From NCBI RefSeq assembly GCF_025210605.1, contig NZ_JAOARI010000013.1, positions 1 through 64,000 of the forward strand: a stretch of 64,000 nt of DNA. Direction: 5' to 3'. A program made the position numbers and the translations under genes. Shown here one piece after another: positions 32,503 to 40,707 of this stretch. The DNA comes from Halodesulfovibrio sp. (GTDB lineage Bacteria; Desulfobacterota; Desulfovibrionia; Desulfovibrionales; Desulfovibrionaceae). The notes below the pieces were generated by a model that saw only the letters and a list, made by a program, of their open reading frames with translations, made no database searches and had not been told where the DNA came from. The stretch's first letter is position 1; every line of letters begins with the position of its first letter.

Positions 32503-33354
32503 CTATCGTGCCTCGGGAATAACATTTTGTGGTTCTGGTGTTTTCGCCATAATTGTAACTTCTACAGAACCGGCTCCACCGTCAAGAAGAGTTTTCGTCG
32601 CCTGTTGTAGGGTTGATCCAGTCGTTGCAATGTCATCAACGAGCAGTAGGTGCGCGTTGCGGAGCGAGTCAGGGATATGGGCGGAAAATGCGCCGGAAAG
32701 ATTACGTGCACGTTCTTTTTTGCTCAGTGTGGCTTGTGGTGTGGTCTCTCGATTTCTTCGGAGAACTTCTGGGAGCAGGGGTACGTTAATTTTTTGCGCA
32801 ATCAGTTTGGCGCACAACATGGTCTGGTTATGACCACGGTGCAATAAACGGGTGCTATGTAATGGAACTGGGATAACTGCCGTTGGAGCAGTGACTTTAC
32901 ATGTGTAGCGTGCTGCAAGGAGTCGCGCCAGAGTTAGTCCAGAATCCAGCCTCCCATGAAACTTATGCTGAAGGAGCAGCTTTCGTAAAAGTCCCTCGTA
33001 CCCGCTGTAGAGGGTGATGTGTGTCCATGGAGGAGGAGAGAATAGGCAGGAGGAGCAGCGGGAAGGTGTACCTATAGCTTTGGCATAGAGCATACCGCAG
33101 ATAGGGCAATATCCTTCTGTTCGTGGCGCTAGCTGTAGCAGACAGTCTGGACACAATTGTGGCTCTAAGTTCCATTGGTGATGAAAACGTAGCTGAGATT
33201 GCGTGTTGTTCGTGACGGTGATGTGATCTTTATAGAGAGCGTGAAACGATATGTCCGTCACGGGAGAGTACGGTTCAAGGCATGAAGCGCAGCGAGCTTC
33301 ATCAACTCCCATAAGCGCAACAATGCGTTTAAGCACTCTCCGTATACTGAACAT
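32503..33354 (-). CDS. comF: ComF-family phosphoribosyltransferase-like protein
   Basis: 283 residues. The N-terminal half has paired cysteine motifs (CASCLEPY, CPDC, CPICGM, CSSCLF) that should bind zinc. The C-terminal half has the phosphoribosyltransferase PRPP loop HLLLVDDIATTGSTLQQA. ComF proteins are linked to DNA uptake in naturally competent bacteria, and their enzymatic activity is unproven. It starts 16 bases after the flavoprotein gene stop. Confidence 0.88.
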   Translation of the reverse strand: MFSIRRVLKRIVALMGVDEARCASCLEPYSPVTDISFHALYKDHITVTNNTQSQLRFHHQWNLEPQLCPDCLLQLAPRTEGYCPICGMLYAKAIGTPSRCSSCLFSPPPWTHITLYSGYEGLLRKLLLQHKFHGRLDSGLTLARLLAARYTCKVTAPTAVIPVPLHSTRLLHRGHNQTMLCAKLIAQKINVPLLPEVLRRNRETTPQATLSKKERARNLSGAFSAHIPDSLRNAHLLLVDDIATTGSTLQQATKTLLDGGAGSVEVTIMAKTPEPQNVIPEAR

Positions 33355-33370
33355 AGGTAACGGTGGAAGC

Positions 33371-34006
33371 TTATTTATATCTGGTTAGAAGAGGGACGGT
33401 GTCATTATAGGCAGCCGCGCCATAATCAATAACTTCTTGCACGGTTTTAGGATCGTTTTTCAGGTCAGTTGGACCGTCTTTGCCGTAAATGAGTAATGGT
33501 TCTGCAAGGCTGATATTGAGAGGAGTTAAAAAGTATTTGAGTGTAAGCAGCGAGCCGTGGAAAAGCTGGTCGCCTACAGGACGTGCTGCTATTAGACATA
33601 CGTAGGCTTTACGTGGAGGCAGCGACAAAATATACGGATCGCGGTTGTGATGTCTGAACCAGAAGCACTGACAACGGTCAATAAATGTTTTGAAGATAGA
33701 TGGCAGGTGGTAGAAGTAAATTGGAGACGAGAAGCATAGAGCTGGAGCTTCCAGAAGCATGGAATACAGTTCAGAGCTGTCGTCTTTACCTTCCTGAACG
33801 CACTTTTTGTTACCGGGAACAGCGCATGTTTCGCACGCAGTACAGTGGCGCACTGTATAATCTCGCATGAAACGAGTCTGTGTTGTTCCACCAGCTGCTT
33901 CATACCCTTGAGCAAACAATCGGGCGGCATAGTCTGAGTTGCCGTTCTTACGGGCGCTGCATCCTAAAATTTGGAGAGCATCAGCAAAAGATTGCGGTGC
34001 GGTCAT
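33371..34006 (-). CDS. NADPH-dependent FMN reductase / flavodoxin-fold protein
   Basis: 211 residues of the iron-sulfur flavoprotein-like group. A phosphate-binding loop GCSARKNGNSDYAARL is near the start, followed by CTACETCAVPGNKKC, a compact cysteine motif typical of this family, and FSSPIYFYHLPSIFKTFIDR, which contains the flavin-binding segment. It probably carries FMN and works as a cytoplasmic reductase. It begins 24 bases after the putative selenoprotein stop and precedes comF, so the three are probably one transcript. Confidence 0.85.
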   Translation of the reverse strand: MTAPQSFADALQILGCSARKNGNSDYAARLFAQGYEAAGGTTQTRFMRDYTVRHCTACETCAVPGNKKCVQEGKDDSSELYSMLLEAPALCFSSPIYFYHLPSIFKTFIDRCQCFWFRHHNRDPYILSLPPRKAYVCLIAARPVGDQLFHGSLLTLKYFLTPLNISLAEPLLIYGKDGPTDLKNDPKTVQEVIDYGAAAYNDTVPLLTRYK

Positions 34007-34029
34007 ACGTGTTCCTTCCTGTTAGTGTG

Positions 34030-34281
34030 CTACTTTTTTTTGACACTGCGTCGACATAAAACAGAGAGTTCGATGTGATTGTCAGTTTGAATTTCACAAT
34101 GCCACTGAGGGTATTTTTCCAGCGCATATGCAAGCGGATCATGAGCATCGGGAGGGAGGACGAGAAGCACAGTATTCTTCTTTTGAAATCCGAGATAAAA
34201 ACTTATCTCAAGTCCCAAGCCTCAGCCTATGTTCCGCAAATCTGCTACAGCAGTTTCTTTATCTTCAATGTGTGTTGCCAT
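34030..34281 (-). CDS. Probable small selenoprotein, 83 residues with selenocysteine at position 20
   Basis: ATG at 34281 has a perfect AGGAG five bases upstream. It reads MATHIEDKETAVADLRNIG, then an in-frame TGA (34222-34224), then GLGLEISFYLGFQKKNTVLL and continues to TAG at 34030. Directly after the TGA lies an 18-base perfect stem-loop (GAGATAA-GTTT-TTATCTC) with its loop 19 bases from the TGA, the spacing and loop G expected for a bacterial SECIS. The strand decodes Sec elsewhere (fdhA). A strong start followed by only 19 codons would otherwise be pointless. Two cysteines lie in the C-terminal half (CEIQTDNHIEL and VLCRRS). I recognise no family. It is probably co-transcribed with the FMN reductase. 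Confidence 0.65.
34192..34209 (-). promoter_or_regulatory. Candidate SECIS element of the small selenoprotein
   Basis: 7-bp perfect stem GAGATAA/TTATCTC with a GTTT loop inside the reading frame, starting 12 bases after the TGA. In fdhA the corresponding hairpin starts 16 bases after its TGA. Confidence 0.6.
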
Positions 34282-34335
34282 TTTTACTCCTGAGAAACAG
34301 GGCTATGCGTTGCTACTGGCAATTTGGGGAATAAC

Positions 34336-34362
34336 GTTCAGGCACAGTGCCTGCACCTGAAC
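34336..34362 (-). terminator. Hairpin after the MBL-fold gene
   Basis: GTTCAGG and CCTGAAC enclose an alternative CAGGCAC-A-GTGCCTG stem. Only a weak T-rich sequence follows on the minus strand, so it may be a partial terminator before the selenoprotein gene. Confidence 0.4.
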
Positions 34363-34368
34363 ATTTAC

Positions 34369-34995
34369 CTAGCGTTGAAAATCAGAAAAATACGGGTTGT
34401 TGATCTGTTCGTCCTGAACAGAAGATTGTGGGCCGTGACCAGAATATACTACGGTTTCCGGTGGAAGAGCGAAGATTTTTTCTGTTACGGATTTTTTCAG
34501 TACGTCAAAGTCGCCACCTGGAAGGTCAGTTCGCCCGATGGCGCGGTAGAATAAGACATCACCTACAAACACCACTTGTGCAGCAGGGAAGTAGAATGAC
34601 AGGCTACCCGGAGAGTGACCCGGAGTTGCCAGTACCTTGCATTCCAAATCCATAAAAGTTTGGTCACCTTCTGTAATAGGGGTGAAATCAAACATAGGAA
34701 CTTTAGGGAAGCCCCACATACCACCTTTGCCGACTTCTGAATCGAGAAGAACTGCATCGTCACTGCCGCCGATCACAATTGCATTAGTGGCGTCATGCAG
34801 TGCTTTTACACCGTAAAGGTGGTCAAAGTGGAAGTGCGTTACAAGGATATGTGTGAGGGTAAGTCCTTCTTCACGTAAAAAATCGATAACAGTATCCGGT
34901 TCACCGCCCGGATCAACTGCAACGGCTTTTCCTTCGTGAAAAAGAACATAACAGTTGGTTTCAAGCGGACCTAAAGGAAATGTTTTTACTTGCAT
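34369..34995 (-). CDS. MBL-fold metallo-hydrolase (glyoxalase II-like)
   Basis: 208 residues with the zinc-binding motif THFHFDHLYG, GHSPGSLSFYF and GDVLFYRAIGRTDLPGGD, all typical of small hydroxyacylglutathione-hydrolase-like proteins. It probably hydrolyses a thioester or related substrate in the cytoplasm; true substrate unknown. Its start codon overlaps the last base of the nitroreductase stop, so the two are translationally coupled. Confidence 0.88.
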   Translation of the reverse strand: MQVKTFPLGPLETNCYVLFHEGKAVAVDPGGEPDTVIDFLREEGLTLTHILVTHFHFDHLYGVKALHDATNAIVIGGSDDAVLLDSEVGKGGMWGFPKVPMFDFTPITEGDQTFMDLECKVLATPGHSPGSLSFYFPAAQVVFVGDVLFYRAIGRTDLPGGDFDVLKKSVTEKIFALPPETVVYSGHGPQSSVQDEQINNPYFSDFQR

Positions 34996-35507
34996 TAAAA
35001 TTGCTCCAGCATAATATCTTCCAGCGGCTTGCGTGAGGAAGAACCTTCCTTTGCAGGTTCGCCGATGGTAATAAAAGTAATAAATTCATAGGTTGCAGGG
35101 TCAAGTGAAAGAATATCAAGTACTTTTTCGGCATTATTCATCATCTGTCCCAGCCATACGGAACCAAGCCCCAGAGAATGTGCTGCAAGCATGATATTCT
35201 GAATACACGCTCCTGCGGACTGATGATCTTTCAGTTCATGATATAAACTGTTTTTGTCGAGGAAAACGCCAATCATAAGCGGAGCACTCTTTACGACATG
35301 CGAGTAAATCGTGCAATCTGCCAGTCTGTCCATGCGCGGGTCATCAGAGCGAACTACGAGAAACCGGAACGGTTGATTGTTTTTGCCGCTAGGTGCCCAT
35401 CTGCCAGCTTCCAGCATGGTGGTAATTTCTTCACGGGTAATGGGACGATTTGTATATTGTCGAATGCTGCGGCGTTCCAGCAGAGCTGTAAGAACAGGGT
35501 TAGACAT
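34995..35507 (-). CDS. Nitroreductase-family flavoprotein
   Basis: 170 residues, FMN-dependent. The N-terminal ERRSIRQYTNRPITREEI and GRWAPSGKNNQPFRFLVV are the usual FMN-contact motifs, and the C-terminal LGLGSVWLGQM and IGEPAKEGSSSRKPLED fit the family. It reduces nitro compounds or quinones with NAD(P)H. AAGGAG lies upstream. It is the first gene of a coupled pair with the MBL hydrolase. Confidence 0.9.
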   Translation of the reverse strand: MSNPVLTALLERRSIRQYTNRPITREEITTMLEAGRWAPSGKNNQPFRFLVVRSDDPRMDRLADCTIYSHVVKSAPLMIGVFLDKNSLYHELKDHQSAGACIQNIMLAAHSLGLGSVWLGQMMNNAEKVLDILSLDPATYEFITFITIGEPAKEGSSSRKPLEDIMLEQF

Positions 35508-35967
35508 AAGTTCTCCTTATTAATGCTGTGAGATCAAACCAGTCGGCTAAAAGATTCAAGCAATCACGAAGGGGGTTGTAGCGTTATTTCCAGTCTTTTT
35601 GCTGTCACCTGTGCTGCACCACTAGATGTAGTCCGGCAGGTAAAGGCGTTAGCTATAGTTTCACCTACTGTGGTAGCGTGTTTTGGTATTTAATTCTAGG
35701 GCGTGGTGCTCACGTGTAAACTTGTGCTGCTATCTTCTTTTCCTTACTGCATTAGCAGCAAGAAATTTGTTTCGACGTAGCGTTGCTACGCTTTTAACGT
35801 TTTTTCTTTTGTCTTGGCAGGAGAAAAAATTGTTTAGTATCTCAGTGTATAGAATATCGAAATCAACCCTGCAAATGTACTATGGTAAACATTGTTGTGT
35901 AGTTTCCCTGTGTCTCGGGGAAAATGTAATAGATTCTTTCCTTTATGGTATAACCCATGTATAAAAA
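35508..35967. other. Gene-free divergent promoter region
   Basis: About 460 bases between the nitroreductase and the GGDEF/TPR gene. A frame of 93 codons (35683-35964) is rich in Phe, Leu and Cys and lacks a ribosome site, so I do not call it. TATAAC near 35950 may be the -10 of the downstream gene. Confidence 0.45.
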
Positions 35968-38367
35968 ATGGTTATGAAAGCGCAAATAGATATTCTGAAT
36001 TCAGAGCGGACACAATTGAGCCGGTATGATCTCATAACGTATGAGCATTTCCTAGCGGAGTCGATAAAATCTATCATCAATTATTCGTCGTATAGTTTGT
36101 ATTTTCCACGGAAAATACAAAGCCTTGAAGCTGTGTGGGATGCAAAAGAAAAAAAACTTTTGCTACCACTGGTGATGAATAATAAATTTTATGGGCAGTT
36201 TGTCGCCAGAGGGGTAACGATCAGGGCTCCTAAAACGCTTGTCGCTATATTACCGGCTGTAGCAACGCTCGCTCTTGAAAAAATACAGGGTATAAAATCC
36301 AGTATCACCAACGCAAAAAACGGGTTGTTTAATCGTGACTACTTACATCACGCAGCAAACCGTGAATTGCGTATGATTCGCGAAGGCTTTCATCTTTCGG
36401 GTGAGACAGCAGGAAGTGAAGAGTATAGAGCCTCAGTAGGTGTTGTGCTGCTTGATCTTTCTGGCTTGCGCTCTGTTGCGATGGATTTTGGACATCTTTT
36501 TGCCGAAGACTTGGCTGTTCAATTTGCGGATGCGCTTTCTTCGGTGACTCCTGAACAGGCGTTTGTCTGCAACAGCGGTGACTATGAGTATGCCATTTTG
36601 ATTCCGACAGGTACTTCCAGTTCATGTCGAAAAATAGCCGTAGAAGCTGTGAATACGCTTCGGGCTATCCAAAAAGTGCATGACGTGACCGAACACAGGG
36701 TTGGAGTGGATGTTGCGGCGGGATATGCTGCATTCCCTCAGGATTTTGAAGGGGCACAGTTTGATTTGGATAGCGATGAGCAAAGCCGTTTGCTGATTCG
36801 TAAAGCGCGCATTAGTTCAAATGTTGCTAAACGGCTTGGAAAGACCCTTACCACTCCGCATGTGCTTGGCTTCAACCGTCTTTTGCATGAAGGTGGAGCT
36901 GTGCGTGAGGTTCTGCCGCTAAATCGTGTTGTTGTAGATGTTGGCGGTTCTATGGGAGCACGGGAAGGGCAGCGTTTTTCCGTATGGTCATGTAACTACA
37001 GCTCAAGCCAAGCTGGTGGCACGCCATCAAATTCGTTGATTAAGCGCCACCCTCTCTACAAGGGTGAGCTAGTACTTATGGAAGTACGTGAAGCAGATTC
37101 CATTGCAGAAATTATGCACATGGGTGACCCTACATGGTCCTTTGAACCGACTGATGCAATTAAGCTGTTGCCGGAAGAAAAAGGGATCAGTTCCGCCGTT
37201 GACAATAACGATACAGCAGAACAGTTCGATTCTTTAACAGGGCTGTACAAGCATAGAGATTTTATTGCGCGATTTACCAAGGAGCGTGAAAAGACAGACT
37301 CCTTCGCTCTCGCGCTGGTACGATTATCCCGCATGCCGCATGACAATGGTGGAGCAGGGGAACAAATCTTAGCGGAAGCAACTCAGCTGTGCCGCGATCT
37401 TCTTGGTAATGACATGATTGGCGGGCGGTACGGCATAAACTCGCTTATCTGCTTTTATCCAGAAGGAAAGCCGGAATTTGTACAGGTTCTTTTCAATGAA
37501 CTTTGTGTGCGTTTACTGGCTACCCTTGGAATCGAAGCATCTGTGGGTGTATTTTGTTATCCGTACCTTGATTACCGCAAAGGTGATGCGCTGGAATGTT
37601 GTTTGAAAGCGCTTGAGTATGCAATGCTGTTGCCGGAGCCACGAGTGGGGATTCTTGATTCCCTTGCTTTGAACATCAGTGCTGATAAATTTTATTCTAA
37701 GAATGACCCGTTCGGTGCAATCGAGGAATATAAGCGGGCATTGCTTGCTGATGAAGACAACACCCTTGCCTGGAACTCTCTTGGTGTCTGCTATGCTGGC
37801 TTAGGGCGTAAGGAAGAAGCCCGTAAGCACTTTGAAGGTGCACTTGCTCGCGATGAAGACGATGTAATGGCATTGTATAATCTTGGGCACATATCGCAAA
37901 CGCTTGGGCATTTTGTTGATGCACGACAATATTATGATGATTGTCTTTCGCGCGACGACAAGCATTTCTTCTCCCTTATCCGCTTAGGGCAGGTGAGTGA
38001 GCAGGAAAAAGATTTTGCTAAAGCCCGTGAATTTTTTGAGCGCGCCCGTGCGTTAGATGAGAACAAACCTCTCGTGGAACGAAACTTTGCACGATTATGC
38101 CTGAAAGAAGAGAATCCGGTTAAAGCCCGTGAGCATTTACATCAGGCACTGTTGTATAATCCGCAAGACGCTGTAGCGTTGGAGTTAATGGCGCGTATTT
38201 ATCTGGATGGGGGAGAAGATCCTGAAATTGCAGAAGTGCTGGCACGACAGGCAGCAGCGTTGCGACCGGATTTTAAAGGAGCATGGCTCCAGCTTGCGCG
38301 TGCTCTAGAAGCATGCGGTAAGAAACAGGAAGCGCATCAAGCGCTGGTGAAAGCAGGTGAGTTATAG
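35968..38367 (+). CDS. Degenerate double GGDEF protein with TPR repeats
   Basis: 799 residues, cytoplasmic. Two diguanylate-cyclase-like domains are recognisable by NGLFNRDYLHHAANRELR (near 115) and DSLTGLYKHRDFIARF (near 420), but neither has a GGDEF motif: the equivalent positions read SGDYEYAIL and GGRYGINSLIC. Both should be catalytically dead. From about 570 to the end there are five to six TPR units (for example AWNSLGVCYAGLGRKEEARK). A role in protein-protein signalling, perhaps sensing nucleotides, is likely. The start has no clear ribosome site, and the short distance to TATAAC suggests a nearly leaderless message. The EamA gene overlaps its stop. Confidence 0.8.
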   Translation: MVMKAQIDILNSERTQLSRYDLITYEHFLAESIKSIINYSSYSLYFPRKIQSLEAVWDAKEKKLLLPLVMNNKFYGQFVARGVTIRAPKTLVAILPAVATLALEKIQGIKSSITNAKNGLFNRDYLHHAANRELRMIREGFHLSGETAGSEEYRASVGVVLLDLSGLRSVAMDFGHLFAEDLAVQFADALSSVTPEQAFVCNSGDYEYAILIPTGTSSSCRKIAVEAVNTLRAIQKVHDVTEHRVGVDVAAGYAAFPQDFEGAQFDLDSDEQSRLLIRKARISSNVAKRLGKTLTTPHVLGFNRLLHEGGAVREVLPLNRVVVDVGGSMGAREGQRFSVWSCNYSSSQAGGTPSNSLIKRHPLYKGELVLMEVREADSIAEIMHMGDPTWSFEPTDAIKLLPEEKGISSAVDNNDTAEQFDSLTGLYKHRDFIARFTKEREKTDSFALALVRLSRMPHDNGGAGEQILAEATQLCRDLLGNDMIGGRYGINSLICFYPEGKPEFVQVLFNELCVRLLATLGIEASVGVFCYPYLDYRKGDALECCLKALEYAMLLPEPRVGILDSLALNISADKFYSKNDPFGAIEEYKRALLADEDNTLAWNSLGVCYAGLGRKEEARKHFEGALARDEDDVMALYNLGHISQTLGHFVDARQYYDDCLSRDDKHFFSLIRLGQVSEQEKDFAKAREFFERARALDENKPLVERNFARLCLKEENPVKAREHLHQALLYNPQDAVALELMARIYLDGGEDPEIAEVLARQAAALRPDFKGAWLQLARALEACGKKQEAHQALVKAGEL

Positions 38368-39278
38368 TGCGGCAACAGGTTAAGGCGTTTTTTTCGACAC
38401 CGTATATTGCGGTGCCGATTGGTGCGTTGATTATTAGTTTTTCTCCGGTTTTGGTGCGGCTTACTTCTGTATCTCCAGATAACTCAGCCTTTTATCGTGT
38501 GTTGTTTGGTGGCATTACGCTTATGTTGCTTTCTGCTGCCAGCCGAGAACGCATTTCGGTTCCCCTTAAAATTTGGGGGCTTGTAACGCTCACGGCTGTC
38601 TTTTTTGCAATAGATCTTCAATGCTGGCATAGAGCCATTGTGTATGTGGGACCCGGTCTCGCGACGATTCTTGGCAATCTGCAAGTTTTCGTTACGGCAG
38701 CATTCGGTGCTCTTCTGTTCAAAGAAATTATTTCCAAACGGCTTATAGCGGCATTGCCGCTTGCTGTCTTTGGGCTATTTCTTCTGATTGGACTCGATTT
38801 AAATGAAGTCTCATCTGATATTTTGTGGGGCTTGTTTTTTGGTATTCTTACAGCGGTGTCTTACTCTTGCTACATCATTACGCTTCGGCAGTCGCAGTCA
38901 ACACCAAAGAAGCTGCCATTATTTGCCAATATGGGGATAATTTCATTGTTGACAGCCGCTTGTATCGGCGTCGCTATGCAGGCAAAAGGTGGTTCGTTTG
39001 TTATTCCGACAGTGCATGACTGGGGATACCTTGTTGCGTACGGTGTTTTTTGCCAAGGCATAGGGTGGGCTTTTATCTCGAAAGGACTTCCCGAATTACC
39101 AGCGGCAATTGCGGGACTTCTTATGCTGCTGCAACCTGCGCTAGCCTTTGTGTGGGATGTATTGTTTTTCAATCGCCCTACAGGAGCTTACGGACTTTTA
39201 GGAGTGGCGCTGGTTCTCTTTGCTATAGGCATGGGAATATATGGTCAACAGGCTGTTGCGGCAAATAAAAGAGATTAA
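38367..39278 (+). CDS. EamA-family (DMT) transporter
   Basis: 303 residues with ten hydrophobic segments arranged as two EamA repeats, each about 140 residues. Typical motifs are SPVLVRLTSVSPDNSAFYRVLFGG and LGNLQVFVTAAFGALLFKE. It exports or imports a small metabolite, substrate unknown. Its GTG start overlaps the TAG of the preceding gene, so they are translationally coupled. Confidence 0.88.
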   Translation: MRQQVKAFFSTPYIAVPIGALIISFSPVLVRLTSVSPDNSAFYRVLFGGITLMLLSAASRERISVPLKIWGLVTLTAVFFAIDLQCWHRAIVYVGPGLATILGNLQVFVTAAFGALLFKEIISKRLIAALPLAVFGLFLLIGLDLNEVSSDILWGLFFGILTAVSYSCYIITLRQSQSTPKKLPLFANMGIISLLTAACIGVAMQAKGGSFVIPTVHDWGYLVAYGVFCQGIGWAFISKGLPELPAAIAGLLMLLQPALAFVWDVLFFNRPTGAYGLLGVALVLFAIGMGIYGQQAVAANKRD

Positions 39279-39343
39279 TCTTTGTGATGTTGTTTTAAGT
39301 TTAAGTGAGTTTTCTTCGCGAACTTAATTATATTTCAAACACT

Positions 39344-39386
39344 AAAAAATGGCTGTCCTACATAAGGTAGGGCAGCCATTTTTTTG
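39344..39386. terminator. Terminator of the EamA transcript
   Basis: AAATGGCTG..CCTAC-ATAA-GTAGG..CAGCCATTT with A and T runs on both sides. Confidence 0.88.
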
Positions 39387-39485
39387 TCGTAATTAATTTT
39401 CTTACAACGAGCGAATAAAACTCTAGCGCGGCTACGAACAATGTAAACAAGAATAGTTAGCCGCTCGTAAAAGTTTTTGGAGATT

Positions 39486-39547
39486 TTTAAGAACCTTTTG
39501 TCGCAAAAGGTTCTTAAAGTCCCGCTGGCAAGCGCCGCCGGAGGCAA
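39486..39547. repeat. Dispersed intergenic hairpin element
   Basis: TTAAGAACCTTTT-GTCGC-AAAAGGTTCTTAA is a perfect 13-bp stem, followed by AGCGCCGCCGGAGGCAA. The GCCGCCGGAGGC part is shared with 2939-2990. It looks like a family of intergenic repeats common in this group; copies elsewhere need counting. Confidence 0.5.
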
Positions 39548-39579
39548 TCAGGGTGTTACTTTAAAAAGGCAACAGCGAT

Positions 39580-40416
39580 TTAATCAGTAACAAATACAGG
39601 AAGATCAGGCATTGGTTTGCCAGCTAGCTCGAATGCTTTTTCTAGTAACAGTTGGATGGCATACTCTCCGTCAGCACCAAGTTCCATTGAAAATTCGTTT
39701 ACGAAGGTTGCAATGTGTTCTTTGATAACAGCATCATCCATTTCTTGTGCATGCTCTTTAATATAAGCAGTTGCTTCTTCTGGATGTTGTTGCACGTAAC
39801 TCAGGCTTGCTCGAATTGCTTTTTCCAGCTGCCTTGCTTTTTCCATACCGAGATCCCGACGGATGGCGATAGCTCCGAGCGGCAATGGAAGGTTCGTTGT
39901 GTTTTCCCACCATTGACCGAGGTCGAGAACTTTTTTGAGTCCAAAATTTTCGTATGTGAAACGCCCTTCGTGGATGACAACACCTGCATCTACTGCACCG
40001 GACTGCACAGCAGGCATGACTTGATCGAAAAGCATCTCAACACGTTCTCCCTTAAGGGAATTGTTGAGCGAAAGAAGCATGTTGGCAGTGGTAAGCTTGC
40101 CGGGAATGGCTACTTTTTTATCTGCTTCCCGTGCGGACTGGAAGCAGGTGTCTTGCTTAGTTACAACGATAGGGCCACAGCCTCTGCCGAGCGCACCGCC
40201 GGTTCGCAGTAAAATGTAGTCATCAAGGCAGTCCGTCATGGCGGCAACAGAAAGTTTGGTGGCGCTGATATCACCTTTACGGGCGCGAATGTTTAAATCT
40301 TCTACATCTGCCATATACATAGTAATGTCGAACGGCATATCAATTTTCTTGTTTGCAAGGGCAAAGAAAATCCATGTGTCGTTAGGACAAGGAGAAATTC
40401 CGAGTTCCAGCTGCAT
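39580..40416 (-). CDS. mqnD: 1,4-dihydroxy-6-naphthoate synthase (futalosine pathway)
   Basis: Last dedicated early step of the futalosine menaquinone pathway. The 278 residues begin with LELGISPCPNDTWIFFAL, the hallmark of MqnD, and adopt a periplasmic-binding-protein-like fold without a signal peptide. Further conserved parts are GDISATKLSVAA and VVIHEGRFTYENFGL, where the histidine is catalytic. The gene is convergent with the EamA unit and divergent from mqnE-C-A, leaving 290 bases for both promoters. Confidence 0.92.
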   Translation of the reverse strand: MQLELGISPCPNDTWIFFALANKKIDMPFDITMYMADVEDLNIRARKGDISATKLSVAAMTDCLDDYILLRTGGALGRGCGPIVVTKQDTCFQSAREADKKVAIPGKLTTANMLLSLNNSLKGERVEMLFDQVMPAVQSGAVDAGVVIHEGRFTYENFGLKKVLDLGQWWENTTNLPLPLGAIAIRRDLGMEKARQLEKAIRASLSYVQQHPEEATAYIKEHAQEMDDAVIKEHIATFVNEFSMELGADGEYAIQLLLEKAFELAGKPMPDLPVFVTD

Positions 40417-40707
40417 AAAAAAACCTCCGGTGTACGGGAGTATGTTGTTCTGTTACAAGCGCACTTACAATGGGTTGTTTGTGCATATTCTTACGGTTGA
40501 CATAGCGCGCATGCAGGCAGATACTCAGCCCGCCGAAGACCACACGCAGGTGTTGCCGCTTTTTTATTATACTGTGTATTAATTGTTAGGTAAATTGGAA
40601 CGTTTTGATTTGCTTTGCATACTGCGGTAACAACAGTACATCAAGATACTGTCTTTTGATAACGCGTAGAGCGTGGTTGTTTTAGTAGACATCTGGAGAC
40701 TGTAATT

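Noticed and set aside
35683..35964. A 93-codon open frame before the GGDEF/TPR gene
   Set aside because: No ribosome site, unusual composition, and it covers the region where the promoter should be.
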